A stretch of 64,000 bases of DNA from Nocardia asiatica NBRC 100129 (GTDB lineage: Bacteria; Actinomycetota; Actinomycetes; Mycobacteriales; Mycobacteriaceae), in the NCBI RefSeq assembly GCF_000308415.1, contig NZ_BAFS01000004.1, positions 1 through 64,000 on the forward strand, in the 5' to 3' direction. The number at the start of each line of letters is the position of its first letter. Position 1 is the first letter of the stretch. A program made the translations under genes and the position numbers. Under the pieces are notes generated by a model. That model had not been told where the DNA came from and ran no database searches. It saw only the letters and a program-made list of their open reading frames with translations. Shown here piece by piece: positions 56,924-64,000 of this stretch.

Positions 56924-57967
56924 GTGAGTACGGTGGTGCAACCTTGTGCGCGCTGCGGCGCGCGCTGGGCCGTGCAAGGGGCCCCGATGCACTGGTGCCC
57001 GCGCTGTCGCGGGGTGCTCCTCTCGCCGGCGCCGATCGACGCGCCCGCCGAGCGCCGCAACTACCGCTGGGTGGCCCGTAAACCCGACCACCGCGTCCGC
57101 CGGGGGCAGCAGCCCGCGCGCCCGGCCGCGCCGAGCGGGACGCCTCGATACGCGCAGATGCCGCGCTGGGGCCTGGTCGCCCCGCCGCCGCAAGCCGCGG
57201 GTGCGGCCCGCCGCCCGCTCGGCAAGCTCACCGCCGCGGTGAGCACGGTGCTCGTCGCGACCGCGTGCGTTTTCGCGCTCGCCGCCGTCGCCGAACTCGT
57301 GCGCTATGGGGTTCTCCTGCGCAACCGGACACGTCTGATCCATCCCGCCGTACTCTTCGCCTCCGACGCGTTCGTGATCGGCACCGGGGTGCTCGCGATC
57401 GGGGTAGCGCTGGCGGCGGCCGTGGCCACGGTGGGAAGACTGATCGAGATCAGGCGGTCGGCCTACGCCGCCACGGGGCGGCGCGATCCGCGATCGCCGC
57501 GTGTGGTCGCGCTCGGTTGTCTGGTTCCGGTGGTCAACCTGCTGTGGCCCGGGGTCTACCTGAGCGAGGTCGCCACGCTGCAGGGCGACCCGCGGGCGCG
57601 CCGTGCGGCCCGGATCTGGTGGGCGGCGTGGGTGTTCGGCGGACTCGTCGCCGCGGCCGCGCTGCTGTGGCGGCTGGCGGACTCGTTGCAGGCTCGAGCG
57701 GACGGGGTGCTGTTCACCGCGTTCACCGACGCGGTCGCCGCGGCGGTCGCGCTGCTGACCCTGTGGACGCTGCGCACGATCGAGGGGCGTGATCTGCTCG
57801 GTCGCGGCCGCACCACGCGTCGCTGGCTGATCGCCGTCGACCCCGCCGTGCCGGTGATCGAGCCGGTGCATCCCGGCGGAGGCGAACACACGGCCGAGCC
57901 GGCCGCCCCGGGGCACGAGGACAACGGTGCTGAGGACCGTGAGCAGGAGGAGGTTATGGCCAAGTGA
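56924..57967 (+). CDS. zinc-ribbon DUF4328-type membrane protein
   Basis: This 347-residue protein starts with a probable zinc ribbon (CARCGARW ... CPRCRG). A basic Pro-rich linker and at least five membrane helices follow (STVLVATACVFALAAVAELV, VLAIGVALAAAVATVGRLI, WWAAWVFGGLVAAAALLW). The last stretch is acidic. It matches DUF4328, unknown function. The GTG start is 21 bases after the rhodanese stop, and its own stop overlaps the next gene by GTGA. Confidence 0.8.
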   Translation: MSTVVQPCARCGARWAVQGAPMHWCPRCRGVLLSPAPIDAPAERRNYRWVARKPDHRVRRGQQPARPAAPSGTPRYAQMPRWGLVAPPPQAAGAARRPLGKLTAAVSTVLVATACVFALAAVAELVRYGVLLRNRTRLIHPAVLFASDAFVIGTGVLAIGVALAAAVATVGRLIEIRRSAYAATGRRDPRSPRVVALGCLVPVVNLLWPGVYLSEVATLQGDPRARRAARIWWAAWVFGGLVAAAALLWRLADSLQARADGVLFTAFTDAVAAAVALLTLWTLRTIEGRDLLGRGRTTRRWLIAVDPAVPVIEPVHPGGGEHTAEPAAPGHEDNGAEDREQEEVMAK

Positions 57968-58731
57968 GCCAGGGCAGTCGCGCGCCGTTCGTCGTCGCGC
58001 ATCGAGGCGCCTCGGCGGCGCGCCCGGAGCACACGCTCGCCGCCTACGAGCTGGCGCTGCAGGAGGGCGCCGACGGCGTCGAATGCGATGTCCGGTTGAC
58101 CAGGGACGGACATCTGGTGTGCGTGCACGATCGCACCGTCGATCGCACCTCCTCGGGCAGCGGGCTGGTCAGCGAGATGACGCTGGAGGAGCTGCGAGCG
58201 CTCGATTTCGGCGCCGATGGATCGCCCGCCTCGGTGCTGACCCTCAGCGAGCTGATCAGCCTCGTGCTGGACTGGCGCAGCAGGCCGACCAAGCTGTTCA
58301 TCGAGACCAAGCACCCGGTCCGCTACGGCGCGCTGGTGGAGAACAAGCTGCTCGCCGAATTACAGCGTTTCGGCATCGCCACCCCCGCCTCGGCCGATCA
58401 TTCCCGTGCGGTCGTCATGTCGTTCGCGGCCACCGCGGTCTGGCGTATCCGCCGCGCCGCGCCACTGTTGCCCACCGTTCTGCTCGGCGAGTCGTCGCGC
58501 TATCTGGGCGGTTCGGCGGCCACGACCGTCGGCGCCACCGCCGTCGGTCCCTCGGTGAAGACGCTGCGCGACCACCCCGACCTGGTCGACAAGGCCGCCG
58601 CCGCGGGCCGCGCCACCTATTGCTGGACCGTCGACGATCCCGACGACGTCCAACTGTGCGCCGACCTCGGCGTCAGCTGGATCGCCACCAACCACCCCGG
58701 CCGAACCAAGTCACTGCTCCCCGCCGCCTGA
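57964..58731 (+). CDS. glycerophosphodiester phosphodiesterase
   Basis: This 255-residue TIM-barrel enzyme has the GDPD signature: VAHRGASAARPEHTLAAY, the metal ligands GVECDVRLTRDGH, and CVHD. There is no signal peptide, so it acts in the cytoplasm like UgpQ, freeing glycerol-3-phosphate from lipid-derived diesters. GTGA overlap links it to the DUF4328 gene. Confidence 0.92.
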   Translation: MSQGSRAPFVVAHRGASAARPEHTLAAYELALQEGADGVECDVRLTRDGHLVCVHDRTVDRTSSGSGLVSEMTLEELRALDFGADGSPASVLTLSELISLVLDWRSRPTKLFIETKHPVRYGALVENKLLAELQRFGIATPASADHSRAVVMSFAATAVWRIRRAAPLLPTVLLGESSRYLGGSAATTVGATAVGPSVKTLRDHPDLVDKAAAAGRATYCWTVDDPDDVQLCADLGVSWIATNHPGRTKSLLPAA

Positions 58732-59180
58732 ACCACCCGGAAGACGCAGCGGATTACTCCGGGAAGACCGACGACACCCGAATCACACCACCCGTCCGGG
58801 CAAGCCCGAATTGCGCGCTGGCCTCCCCACCAGAGCGCCCTGCGACGCTCGCTCGGACACGACCGCCGGTCGTCCGCGCATCCGCCGCAATAAAGCCGCA
58901 CCAGGCAGCCCTCACCATTCAGCGTTCGCATCCGCGAACTGCGCCCAAGCCGTTGCTGCGATGGTGGCCGCCGGTCCATGACAACGACGCACCGCAGAGC
59001 GCGCACCAACACCAGCGCCAGCCGCCATGGCGTCGCCGTTGATCGCCAGCAGTCCGGTCGGTCGCACCGCAGGCAGCATCCCGGCACCTGCGGTGTTCCC
59101 GACGAAGCCGTATGCGTACCGATGCCGCGCTGCGGAACACGTGGCAGCACAAGTAACCAGGTCACCACCTCACCCGCCTA
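58732..59180. other. intergenic region before the repeat field
   Basis: About 450 bases without a convincing gene. Open frames cross it on both strands but are rich in Arg, Cys and Trp and have no domain, so I read them as chance. It runs directly into the repeat units. Confidence 0.4.
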
Positions 59181-59871
59181 GCGCACCTGAACCACGAGCG
59201 AAGCGGGGCCGAGCGTCCGCCGTTCGCGGCCCGGTTCGCGTCCGAGTGGCCGCCGCGTCCGCGACGCAGTCGCAAGCGATGTTCTGAGCGGCTGTGACTA
59301 TGCAGCACGGAGGCAGGGCCGGAGGTTATGGCAGCGGTATCGCGCACACCGTAGTGCGATCACCACCTCACGCGCCGAGCGCACCTCAACCACGTCTTTC
59401 GAGCGAAGCGAGACTGTGCGTGGCGCCGTGAGCGGCCCGGCTCCCGTCGGAGTGGCCCGTCGCGTCCGTGACGCATTTGCCAGCGGCGTTCGCTCGGACG
59501 TAAGTCCTGAGCGGCTGTGACTATGCAGCACGGAGGTACCGCCGAAGGTTATGGCAACGTATCGCGCATCGAGGTAGTGCGATTACAGCCCGACGCACTC
59601 AGCGCACCTCAACCACGTCTTTCGAGCGAAGCGAGACCGTGCATGCGCCGTTGTGGCCCTGTTCGCGCCGGAGTGGCCGTTGCTTCCGCATCGCAGTCGC
59701 CAGCGGCGGCCGCTCGGACATAAGTCCTGAGCGGGCTGTGACTATGCAGCGCGAAAGCAGGGCCAGAGGTTATGGCGGCGGTATTGCGCACCTAGGTAGT
59801 GCGATTCCCACCCGACGCACTCAGCGCACCTCAACCACGTCTTTCGAGCGAAGCGAGAGCGAGCATCCGCC
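59181..59871. repeat. tandem 222-bp repeat units beside copy C
   Basis: The block GCGCACCTCAACCACGTCTT, which continues TCGAGCGAAGCGAGA, starts units at 59379, 59602 and 59824. A slightly different version begins at 59181. Periods are 198, 223 and 222 bp. Units share GGCTGTGACTATGCAGCACG and GGTTATGGC segments, and each holds a decayed form of the inverted-repeat arms. The last unit contains the intact hairpin of copy C. Confidence 0.88.
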
Positions 59872-59966
59872 GTTCGCGGCCCGGCTCGCGTCCGAGCGGC
59901 CGCCGCGTCCGCGACGAAGTCGCCAGCGGTGGTCGCTCGGACGCGAGCCACCAGGGGGCCGCGAAC
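59872..59966. repeat. long inverted-repeat element, copy C
   Basis: The left 24-bp arm (59883-59906) is identical to copies A and B. The right arm (59926-59949) has two C-to-T changes. The outer arms GTTCGCGGCCC (59872-59882) and GGGCCGCGAAC (59956-59966) are intact, with ACCAGG inserted on the right, where copy B has ACAAAG. The right flank AGCGCCGCAGGCGCTG resembles that of copy B. Confidence 0.9.
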
Positions 59967-60053
59967 ACGCAGCGCCGCAGGCGCTGCAAATTAAACACAG
60001 AACACGCCGCGCCGAAGGCGCGGCCAGACCAACACTGTGTAGTTTGACCCCTC

Positions 60054-60974
60054 GTGGGTAAGAGCAAGCGCAACAGTCCGAAGCCCGGCGGGAACCGGGC
60101 GCAGCGTCTCGCCGAGCGGCGGGCGGCGCAGGAGCAGGCGGCACAGGCCGCGACGCGTCCGTTCGAGGGCTTGGCCGCGGAGTGCGATCTGGTCGCGCTG
60201 CGTGAATTCGTACCGTCGGCCACGGCGCGATTGACGCTGTCGCCCTCGGTCGCGGCCGAGCGGCCGGTCGTACTCGCCACGGTGCTGCCCGGCGCGGTGG
60301 CCGCGCTGGTGCGCGCTGGTGACGAGCCGAGCGGCTATGTCGGCGCGCAGGTGCAGTTCCAGGGTGCGGACCCGGCCGCCGATCTGGCCGCGGCGATCCT
60401 GTGGACCCAGTCCGCGGAGCCCGGTGATTCGCTGAGTTCCGTGGAAAGCGTCGCGGGCGGGCCGCGGCTGGCCGATGTGGTGGATCCCGCCGCGAGCCTG
60501 GAGTTGACCGTGCACCAGGACTTCGACTGGTGGGTGCCCGAGGGTGTCGAGCCGGATCCGCAGGTCGCGGCCACCATCGAGCAGGCCAAAAAGGCGATCA
60601 TGCCGTCGGCGCGGCTTGCCCTGGACGCGGACGTGATCGGCGCCGCCTGGTGGGTGGACGCGGGTGAGAAGGCGCACATCCGCTGGGTGCGGCCTGAGGA
60701 CGAGGACGCGCTCATGCTGGCCTTGGCCCGTGTGCACGCCTCCGGCGGGTTGCATCTCGGCGAGGGTTCTCGTTTCGCCGGGTCGTTCCGTACGCACGGC
60801 GTGCTGGTCCCGGTGTTCGACTTGGACCGCGAGCGGCACGCCGACGAATGGGTGAAGCCCGCGATCGAATTCGGCGCGCGCTTGGCCGAGGCGCTGGCGG
60901 TCGACGCCCCGCTGACGGCCGATGAGCGGCGCTCCCGCGACGGTCTGCGGTCGCGTCAGGTCACATTGCGCTGA
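60054..60974 (+). CDS. DUF5926-type protein
   Basis: This 306-residue protein begins with a very basic helix (MGKSKRNSPKPGGNRAQRLA), then an alpha/beta body (FDWWVPEGVEPDPQVAATIE) rich in acidic residues. This fits DUF5926, an actinobacterial family often with preprotein-translocase SecA-like annotation but no proven function. GTG 60054 has TAGTTT about six bases upstream and no ribosome-binding site, so the message may be leaderless. It starts just after repeat copy C. Confidence 0.8.
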   Translation: MGKSKRNSPKPGGNRAQRLAERRAAQEQAAQAATRPFEGLAAECDLVALREFVPSATARLTLSPSVAAERPVVLATVLPGAVAALVRAGDEPSGYVGAQVQFQGADPAADLAAAILWTQSAEPGDSLSSVESVAGGPRLADVVDPAASLELTVHQDFDWWVPEGVEPDPQVAATIEQAKKAIMPSARLALDADVIGAAWWVDAGEKAHIRWVRPEDEDALMLALARVHASGGLHLGEGSRFAGSFRTHGVLVPVFDLDRERHADEWVKPAIEFGARLAEALAVDAPLTADERRSRDGLRSRQVTLR

Positions 60975-61141
60975 AATCCGAATCGACGGGAATTCGATAC
61001 ACGATTTCCGACGCTCGTGAGTTCGCAGTGTGGATTGCCGCCGCCATGCCGAGTTAGGGAAGTCTCACCGAACTGTCGTGCGCAGCGACAGTAGGTCGAT
61101 GTTCGGCGGCGCCTCGACCGGGTCTGGAATCATAAATGGCG

Positions 61142-61175
61142 ACAGGCCCGGTTCCGCTCGCGGAACCGGGCCTGT
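61142..61175 (+). terminator. terminator after the DUF5926 gene
   Basis: A perfect 15-bp stem (ACAGGCCCGGTTCCG with its complement, loop CTCG) is followed by TCGTCTTTT. It lies 22 bases beyond the converging ferritin stop and may serve both genes. The 165 bases before it hold no gene. Confidence 0.85.
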
Positions 61176-61196
61176 TCGTCTTTTCCGGCAAAGGCC

Positions 61197-61781
61197 TCAG
61201 ACCGAGCCGCCTGCCACCGAAGGCGCACCGGAGGCATCGCTCGGGCCGCTCATTTCCCGGGCGACGAATTCTTCCAGGTCGAACAGGTTCGACCCGGCGC
61301 GATCGGCGATGGTGAGCAGGGTGGTCATGTTCGCGACTTCCTCGACCTGTTCCTTCAGGAACCACTGCATGAACTGTTCGCCGAGGTAGTCGCCCTCTTC
61401 CCGGGCCGTGCTCGCCAGTTGGATGATCTGCTCGGTGACGGTCTTCTCCTGGGCGAGTGCCAGCGCGATCGGCTCCCTGGCATTCTCGAACCGCGATTTG
61501 GCGGCGTCGATGCCGGAAATCTCGATACTGATATCCCGGTCCAGGAAGTACTGCACGATCATCATCGCGTGATTGCGCTCTTCGACCGCTTGCTTGTAGA
61601 ACCGCTTGGCCAGCTGCGGCAGGTCGGCATTGTCGAACCACACCGCAATCGCGATGTACTGATGCTCCGCATTGAATTCGTGCCGGATCTGATCGTGCAA
61701 CAGGCTGTGGAACTTGCTGCGGGGGGATTCCGGATGGCTTGACATAGCACCGACATTAGCGCTGGTCAGTTCCTGTGTCAT
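61197..61781 (-). CDS. ferritin (BfrB-like)
   Basis: This 194-residue four-helix-bundle ferritin has the ferroxidase ligands Glu39 (HEFNAEHQY), Glu68 and His71 (EERNHAMM), plus a Glu in AQEKTVTEQ and Gln/Glu in FLKEQVEEV. It stores iron as ferric oxide in a 24-mer. ATG 61781 is used; AAGG lies some 10 bases before it. A weak iron box lies directly upstream. It follows a second ferritin-family gene by 35 bases, so the two may be co-transcribed. Confidence 0.93.
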   Translation of the reverse strand: MTQELTSANVGAMSSHPESPRSKFHSLLHDQIRHEFNAEHQYIAIAVWFDNADLPQLAKRFYKQAVEERNHAMMIVQYFLDRDISIEISGIDAAKSRFENAREPIALALAQEKTVTEQIIQLASTAREEGDYLGEQFMQWFLKEQVEEVANMTTLLTIADRAGSNLFDLEEFVAREMSGPSDASGAPSVAGGSV

Positions 61782-61797
61782 CCAAGTACAGCCTTAT

Positions 61798-61816
61798 TGA
61801 GGCTAGTGTTGCCTAA
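61798..61816. promoter_or_regulatory. candidate iron (IdeR/DtxR) box before ferritin
   Basis: On the minus strand, TTAGGCAACACTAGCCTCA matches 13 of 19 positions of TTAGGTTAGGCTAACCTAA. It lies in the 35-base gap between the two ferritin-type genes, 17-35 bases before the ferritin ATG. The match is moderate. Confidence 0.4.
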
Positions 61817-62368
61817 TTAATTCTTCGCTGCGCCCGCCATTTTCGGCGCCGGGATATCGGAGCGTGGCTGCCCGCGCAGCTCGCGGGCGACGAACTCCTC
61901 CACGTCGAAGAGCCGGCCTTCGGCGCGGTCGATCACCGACAGCAGCGTGGTCATCCCGGCGACGTTCTTCACCTGTTCCTCGAGGAACCACCGGACGAAT
62001 CGCTCGCCCAGATAGTCGCCCGAGGTGCGGGCGGCGCGAGCCAGATCACTGATCTGCGCGCTGCGGATCTGCTCGATCCCGAGCAGCAGAGCCGTTGCCG
62101 CACGCGGGCTTTCGAAGGTCGAGTCGATCGGCTCCAGCCCGCCGATCTGCACGGGCAGATCCCGGTCCAGCAGGTACTGCACCATACGCAGCGCATTGCC
62201 GTAATGCTCGCGCGATCGGGCATAGGCGTGTGCGGCCAACTGCGGCAGCCTGCGGGCGTCGAAGTACACGGCGGCGGCGAGATACTGCTGGGCGGTGGTG
62301 AATCCATGGCGGATCTGCGTGCGCAGCAAGTCGGGGAAGGACTCGTCGGCATCGTCGGTGTCCGGCAT
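61817..62368 (-). CDS. ferritin-like protein lacking ferroxidase ligands
   Basis: This 183-residue protein is a clear paralogue of the neighbouring ferritin (VQYLLDRD, DYLGERFVRWFLEEQV, LFDVEEFVARE shared). Yet the ferroxidase positions are changed: Glu39 becomes Ala26, Glu68 becomes His55, His71 becomes Asn58. It should not oxidise iron as ferritin does. It may co-assemble with the active subunit, as an L-like chain, or bind something else (inference). ATG 62368 is 10 bases from the end of the LCP gene; no strong ribosome-binding site is visible. Confidence 0.82.
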   Translation of the reverse strand: MPDTDDADESFPDLLRTQIRHGFTTAQQYLAAAVYFDARRLPQLAAHAYARSREHYGNALRMVQYLLDRDLPVQIGGLEPIDSTFESPRAATALLLGIEQIRSAQISDLARAARTSGDYLGERFVRWFLEEQVKNVAGMTTLLSVIDRAEGRLFDVEEFVARELRGQPRSDIPAPKMAGAAKN

Positions 62369-62378
62369 GGCGTCGACG

Positions 62379-63734
62379 CTACCGTGTGAGCAGGTCCTCC
62401 GGGATGGCGCGGTCCTCGGCCAGCGCGTCGAAGAACCGGCTCGCCTTGTCCTTGTCCCACAGCAGCACATTGCCGCTGGCGGTGTCGTCGAACCCGCCGA
62501 CCGGCACCGCCGTGGCGACGGTCTCGCCCCGCAGGGCCCAGCCCAGTCCGCCGAGGTCCCAGATGTGGTCGTCGTTGTCGACCTTCAACGACTTCGCGGT
62601 GTCGGAGGCCAGCGGCCACAGTTTGAACGGGTTGGCCAGGGTGGCGCCGCTGGTCGCCTTCTTCAGCAGGGCGGCCATGAAGATCCGCTGGTTGTTCATC
62701 CGGTCGATGTCGGCGAGAGCGGTCGCGCGGCTGCGGACGAAGCCCAGCGCCTGCGGTCCGTTCAGGCGCTGGCAGCCCGCGGGCAGGTCGATGCCCGCGA
62801 GCGGGTCGTCGATCGGCTTCGGCACGCAGACGTCGATGCCGCCGAGCGTGTCCACCACGCTGGCGAAGCCGCCGAAGCCGATCTGCGCGTAGTGGTCGAT
62901 GCGCAGGCCGGTGGCGATCTCAACGGTCTGCACGAGCAGCGCGGGCCCGCCGATCGCGAACGCCGCGTTCAGCTTGTCCTTGCCCTGGCCCGGAATGCTG
63001 ACGTACGAGTCGCGCGGCAGGCTGACCAGGGTGGTTTTGCCCGACTTCGGCACGTGCACGAGCATGATCGTGTCGGTGCGCTCGGGGCCCACCTCGCCGC
63101 CGGTGGCGAGTTCCTGTTCCTGCTCGGGGCTCAGGTCGCCGCGGCCGTCGGAGCCGACCAACAACCAGTTCGTGCCGGGGGTGTCGCCCACCCGCTTGGC
63201 GTAGTTCGCCAGCGCGGGGATGCGGTTGAGCGAGTTGTCCAGCTGGATGACGGCCCCGACGGCGGCGAGCACCAGTACCAGCAGGATCACCAGGAACCAG
63301 CGGAACGGGTGGCGCTTGCGGCGCGGTCGCGGCGCGCGGGCCGGTCGTGCACCGCGCGGCGGCATCGGCGGAGGACCCTGACGATACGAGCGCGGCTGCT
63401 TGGGCGGCCCCTCGTTGTAGGGGACCGGTCGTTGGGTGGGGGCGTGCGCCGGGCCTTCGCGATGGGGGACGGGTCGCTGAGTAGGGGCGTGCCCGCGCGG
63501 CGGGGGAGGCGGCGGCCTGCGGCGTGCGTGTTCCGGGGGTACCTGCGAATACGCCAGTGGCTGAGCGTGCGGGTCGGCCGATCCATCGCGCCGTATCACG
63601 TGTGTCGGCTCGATCGGCGACGGTGCGCCCGGTCCCGGCGGGGGCATGCGCCGGCCCATCGGAGGTTCGCCGGACCGGCCGGGCGGCGGCATCCGGCGCG
63701 GACGCGCGTTGCGCTGGTGGTCGTCGCCGTTCAT
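62379..63734 (-). CDS. LytR-CpsA-Psr (LCP) family ligase
   Basis: This protein of about 451 residues has a long Pro/Arg-rich cytosolic N-terminus (residues 1-140), one membrane helix (WFLVILLVLVLAAVGAVIQL), and an external LCP domain. The domain has RTDTIMLVHVP, SLPRDSYVSI, KLNAAFAIGG and DRMNNQRIF, the Arg/Asp set that binds polyprenyl pyrophosphate. In Mycobacteriales LCP enzymes join arabinogalactan to peptidoglycan. The start is either ATG 63734 or GTG 63737. Confidence 0.9.
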   Translation of the reverse strand: MNGDDHQRNARPRRMPPPGRSGEPPMGRRMPPPGPGAPSPIEPTHVIRRDGSADPHAQPLAYSQVPPEHARRRPPPPPPRGHAPTQRPVPHREGPAHAPTQRPVPYNEGPPKQPRSYRQGPPPMPPRGARPARAPRPRRKRHPFRWFLVILLVLVLAAVGAVIQLDNSLNRIPALANYAKRVGDTPGTNWLLVGSDGRGDLSPEQEQELATGGEVGPERTDTIMLVHVPKSGKTTLVSLPRDSYVSIPGQGKDKLNAAFAIGGPALLVQTVEIATGLRIDHYAQIGFGGFASVVDTLGGIDVCVPKPIDDPLAGIDLPAGCQRLNGPQALGFVRSRATALADIDRMNNQRIFMAALLKKATSGATLANPFKLWPLASDTAKSLKVDNDDHIWDLGGLGWALRGETVATAVPVGGFDDTASGNVLLWDKDKASRFFDALAEDRAIPEDLLTR

Positions 63735-63860
63735 CACTGAGACTCTACTTATCGGGCGTCTGTGAGGTGCCGCATGTGGACACCGCGCACGCGGAAGCGG
63801 CGCTGCTTCGTAATTCGTTGCGGGCGCCGCACTGTTAGCACTCCGACGAGCACAGTTGCG

Positions 63861-64000
63861 TCACGGAAGCCACGAAACACGGCCGCGCAGAACGGTATAG
63901 CCGATGTAGGCGACCGCGTCGATGGCCGCATGGGCGAGCACCAGCGGCCACAGCTTGTTCGTGCGCTGCCAATACCGTCCGAATATGACGCCCATCACAA
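63861..64000 (-). CDS. CPBP-family intramembrane protease, 3' end only
   Basis: A minus-strand frame runs off the right edge of the window. Its last 45 residues (VMGVIFGRYWQRTNKLWPL then VLAHAAIDAVAYIGYTVLRG) match the C-terminal helices of CPBP-type (Abi/CAAX-like) membrane proteases, including the last motif with conserved His and Asp (AHAAIDA). The start and the catalytic EExxxR motif lie outside the window. Confidence 0.75.
   Translation of the reverse strand, partial: VMGVIFGRYWQRTNKLWPLVLAHAAIDAVAYIGYTVLRGRVSWLP

Noticed and set aside
58617..59168. Minus-strand frame overlapping the GDPD end and the gap after it
   Set aside because: Cys/Arg/Trp-rich product with no domain; mainly the shadow of the GDPD gene and intergenic sequence.
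59181..60040. CRISPR array
   Set aside because: Units are about 222 bp, adjacent, and diverge throughout. There is no short repeat with unique spacers and no cas gene.

Overview
The window is high-GC, compact, actinobacterial chromosome. The gene set points to a mycolic-acid-bearing member of the Mycobacteriales, most likely Nocardia (inference). Supporting signs are a LysX-type lysyl-tRNA synthetase fused to a phosphatidylglycerol lysyltransferase, a Culp6-like cutinase, a secreted chorismate mutase, a mycobacterial/nocardial type SodA, a WXG100-type protein, a KstR-type operator and many apparently leaderless starts. No complete mobile element, CRISPR array, tRNA or rRNA gene was recognised.

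Layout. 0-3.1 kb: WXG100-like protein, tandem ABM-type barrel protein and a small hypothetical protein. 3.7-7.2 kb: a tightly overlapped operon of an XRE regulator, a PLP aminotransferase and a stand-alone PntA/alanine-dehydrogenase-like protein. 7.2-10.1 kb: an SDR behind a KstR-like box, a methyltransferase and a secreted protein. 10.1-10.9 kb: an unusually AT-rich stretch with no convincing gene. 10.9-18.1 kb: SpoIIM-like and RDD proteins, and a MoxR/DUF58 operon with a DUF4129/DUF4350 fusion and adenine deaminase. 18.1-20.3 kb: TetR repressor, duplicated operator and drug-efflux MFS. 20.4-24.8 kb: membrane adenylate cyclase, DUF4407 protein and secreted chorismate mutase. 24.8-31.6 kb: glutamate synthase gltBD with a long leader. 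32-39.5 kb: cutinase, small secreted protein, phosphatase, Uma2 nuclease, lysX, S4 protein and RraA. 40-45 kb: two DUF5313 paralogues, an SRPBCC protein, a copper operon (membrane protein, ycnI, copC, copD) and DUF6474. 45.5-50.3 kb: RecB-like nuclease, htpG and a methyltransferase. 50.3-55.3 kb: SDR/TetR divergent pair, a TMEM165/GDT1 family exporter under a yybP-ykoY manganese riboswitch, sodA and msrA. 55.4-64 kb: hypothetical protein, a DnaA-box-like cluster, a rhodanese/DUF4328/GDPD operon, a repeat field, DUF5926, two ferritin-family genes (one lacking ferroxidase ligands), an LCP ligase and a truncated CPBP protease at the edge.

Connections. Several modules concern metal and redox balance: manganese export under the riboswitch, a SodA carrying Gln145, MsrA, two ferritins with an iron-box-like site, and the copper operon. 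Envelope functions recur as well (LysX, Culp6-like, LCP, CPBP, WXG100). The most distinctive non-coding feature is a repeat family with long perfect inverted arms. It appears at three intergenic loci (39.5-40.1, 45.0-45.55 and 59.2-60.05 kb), each with tandem decay products alongside. I do not know a name for it.
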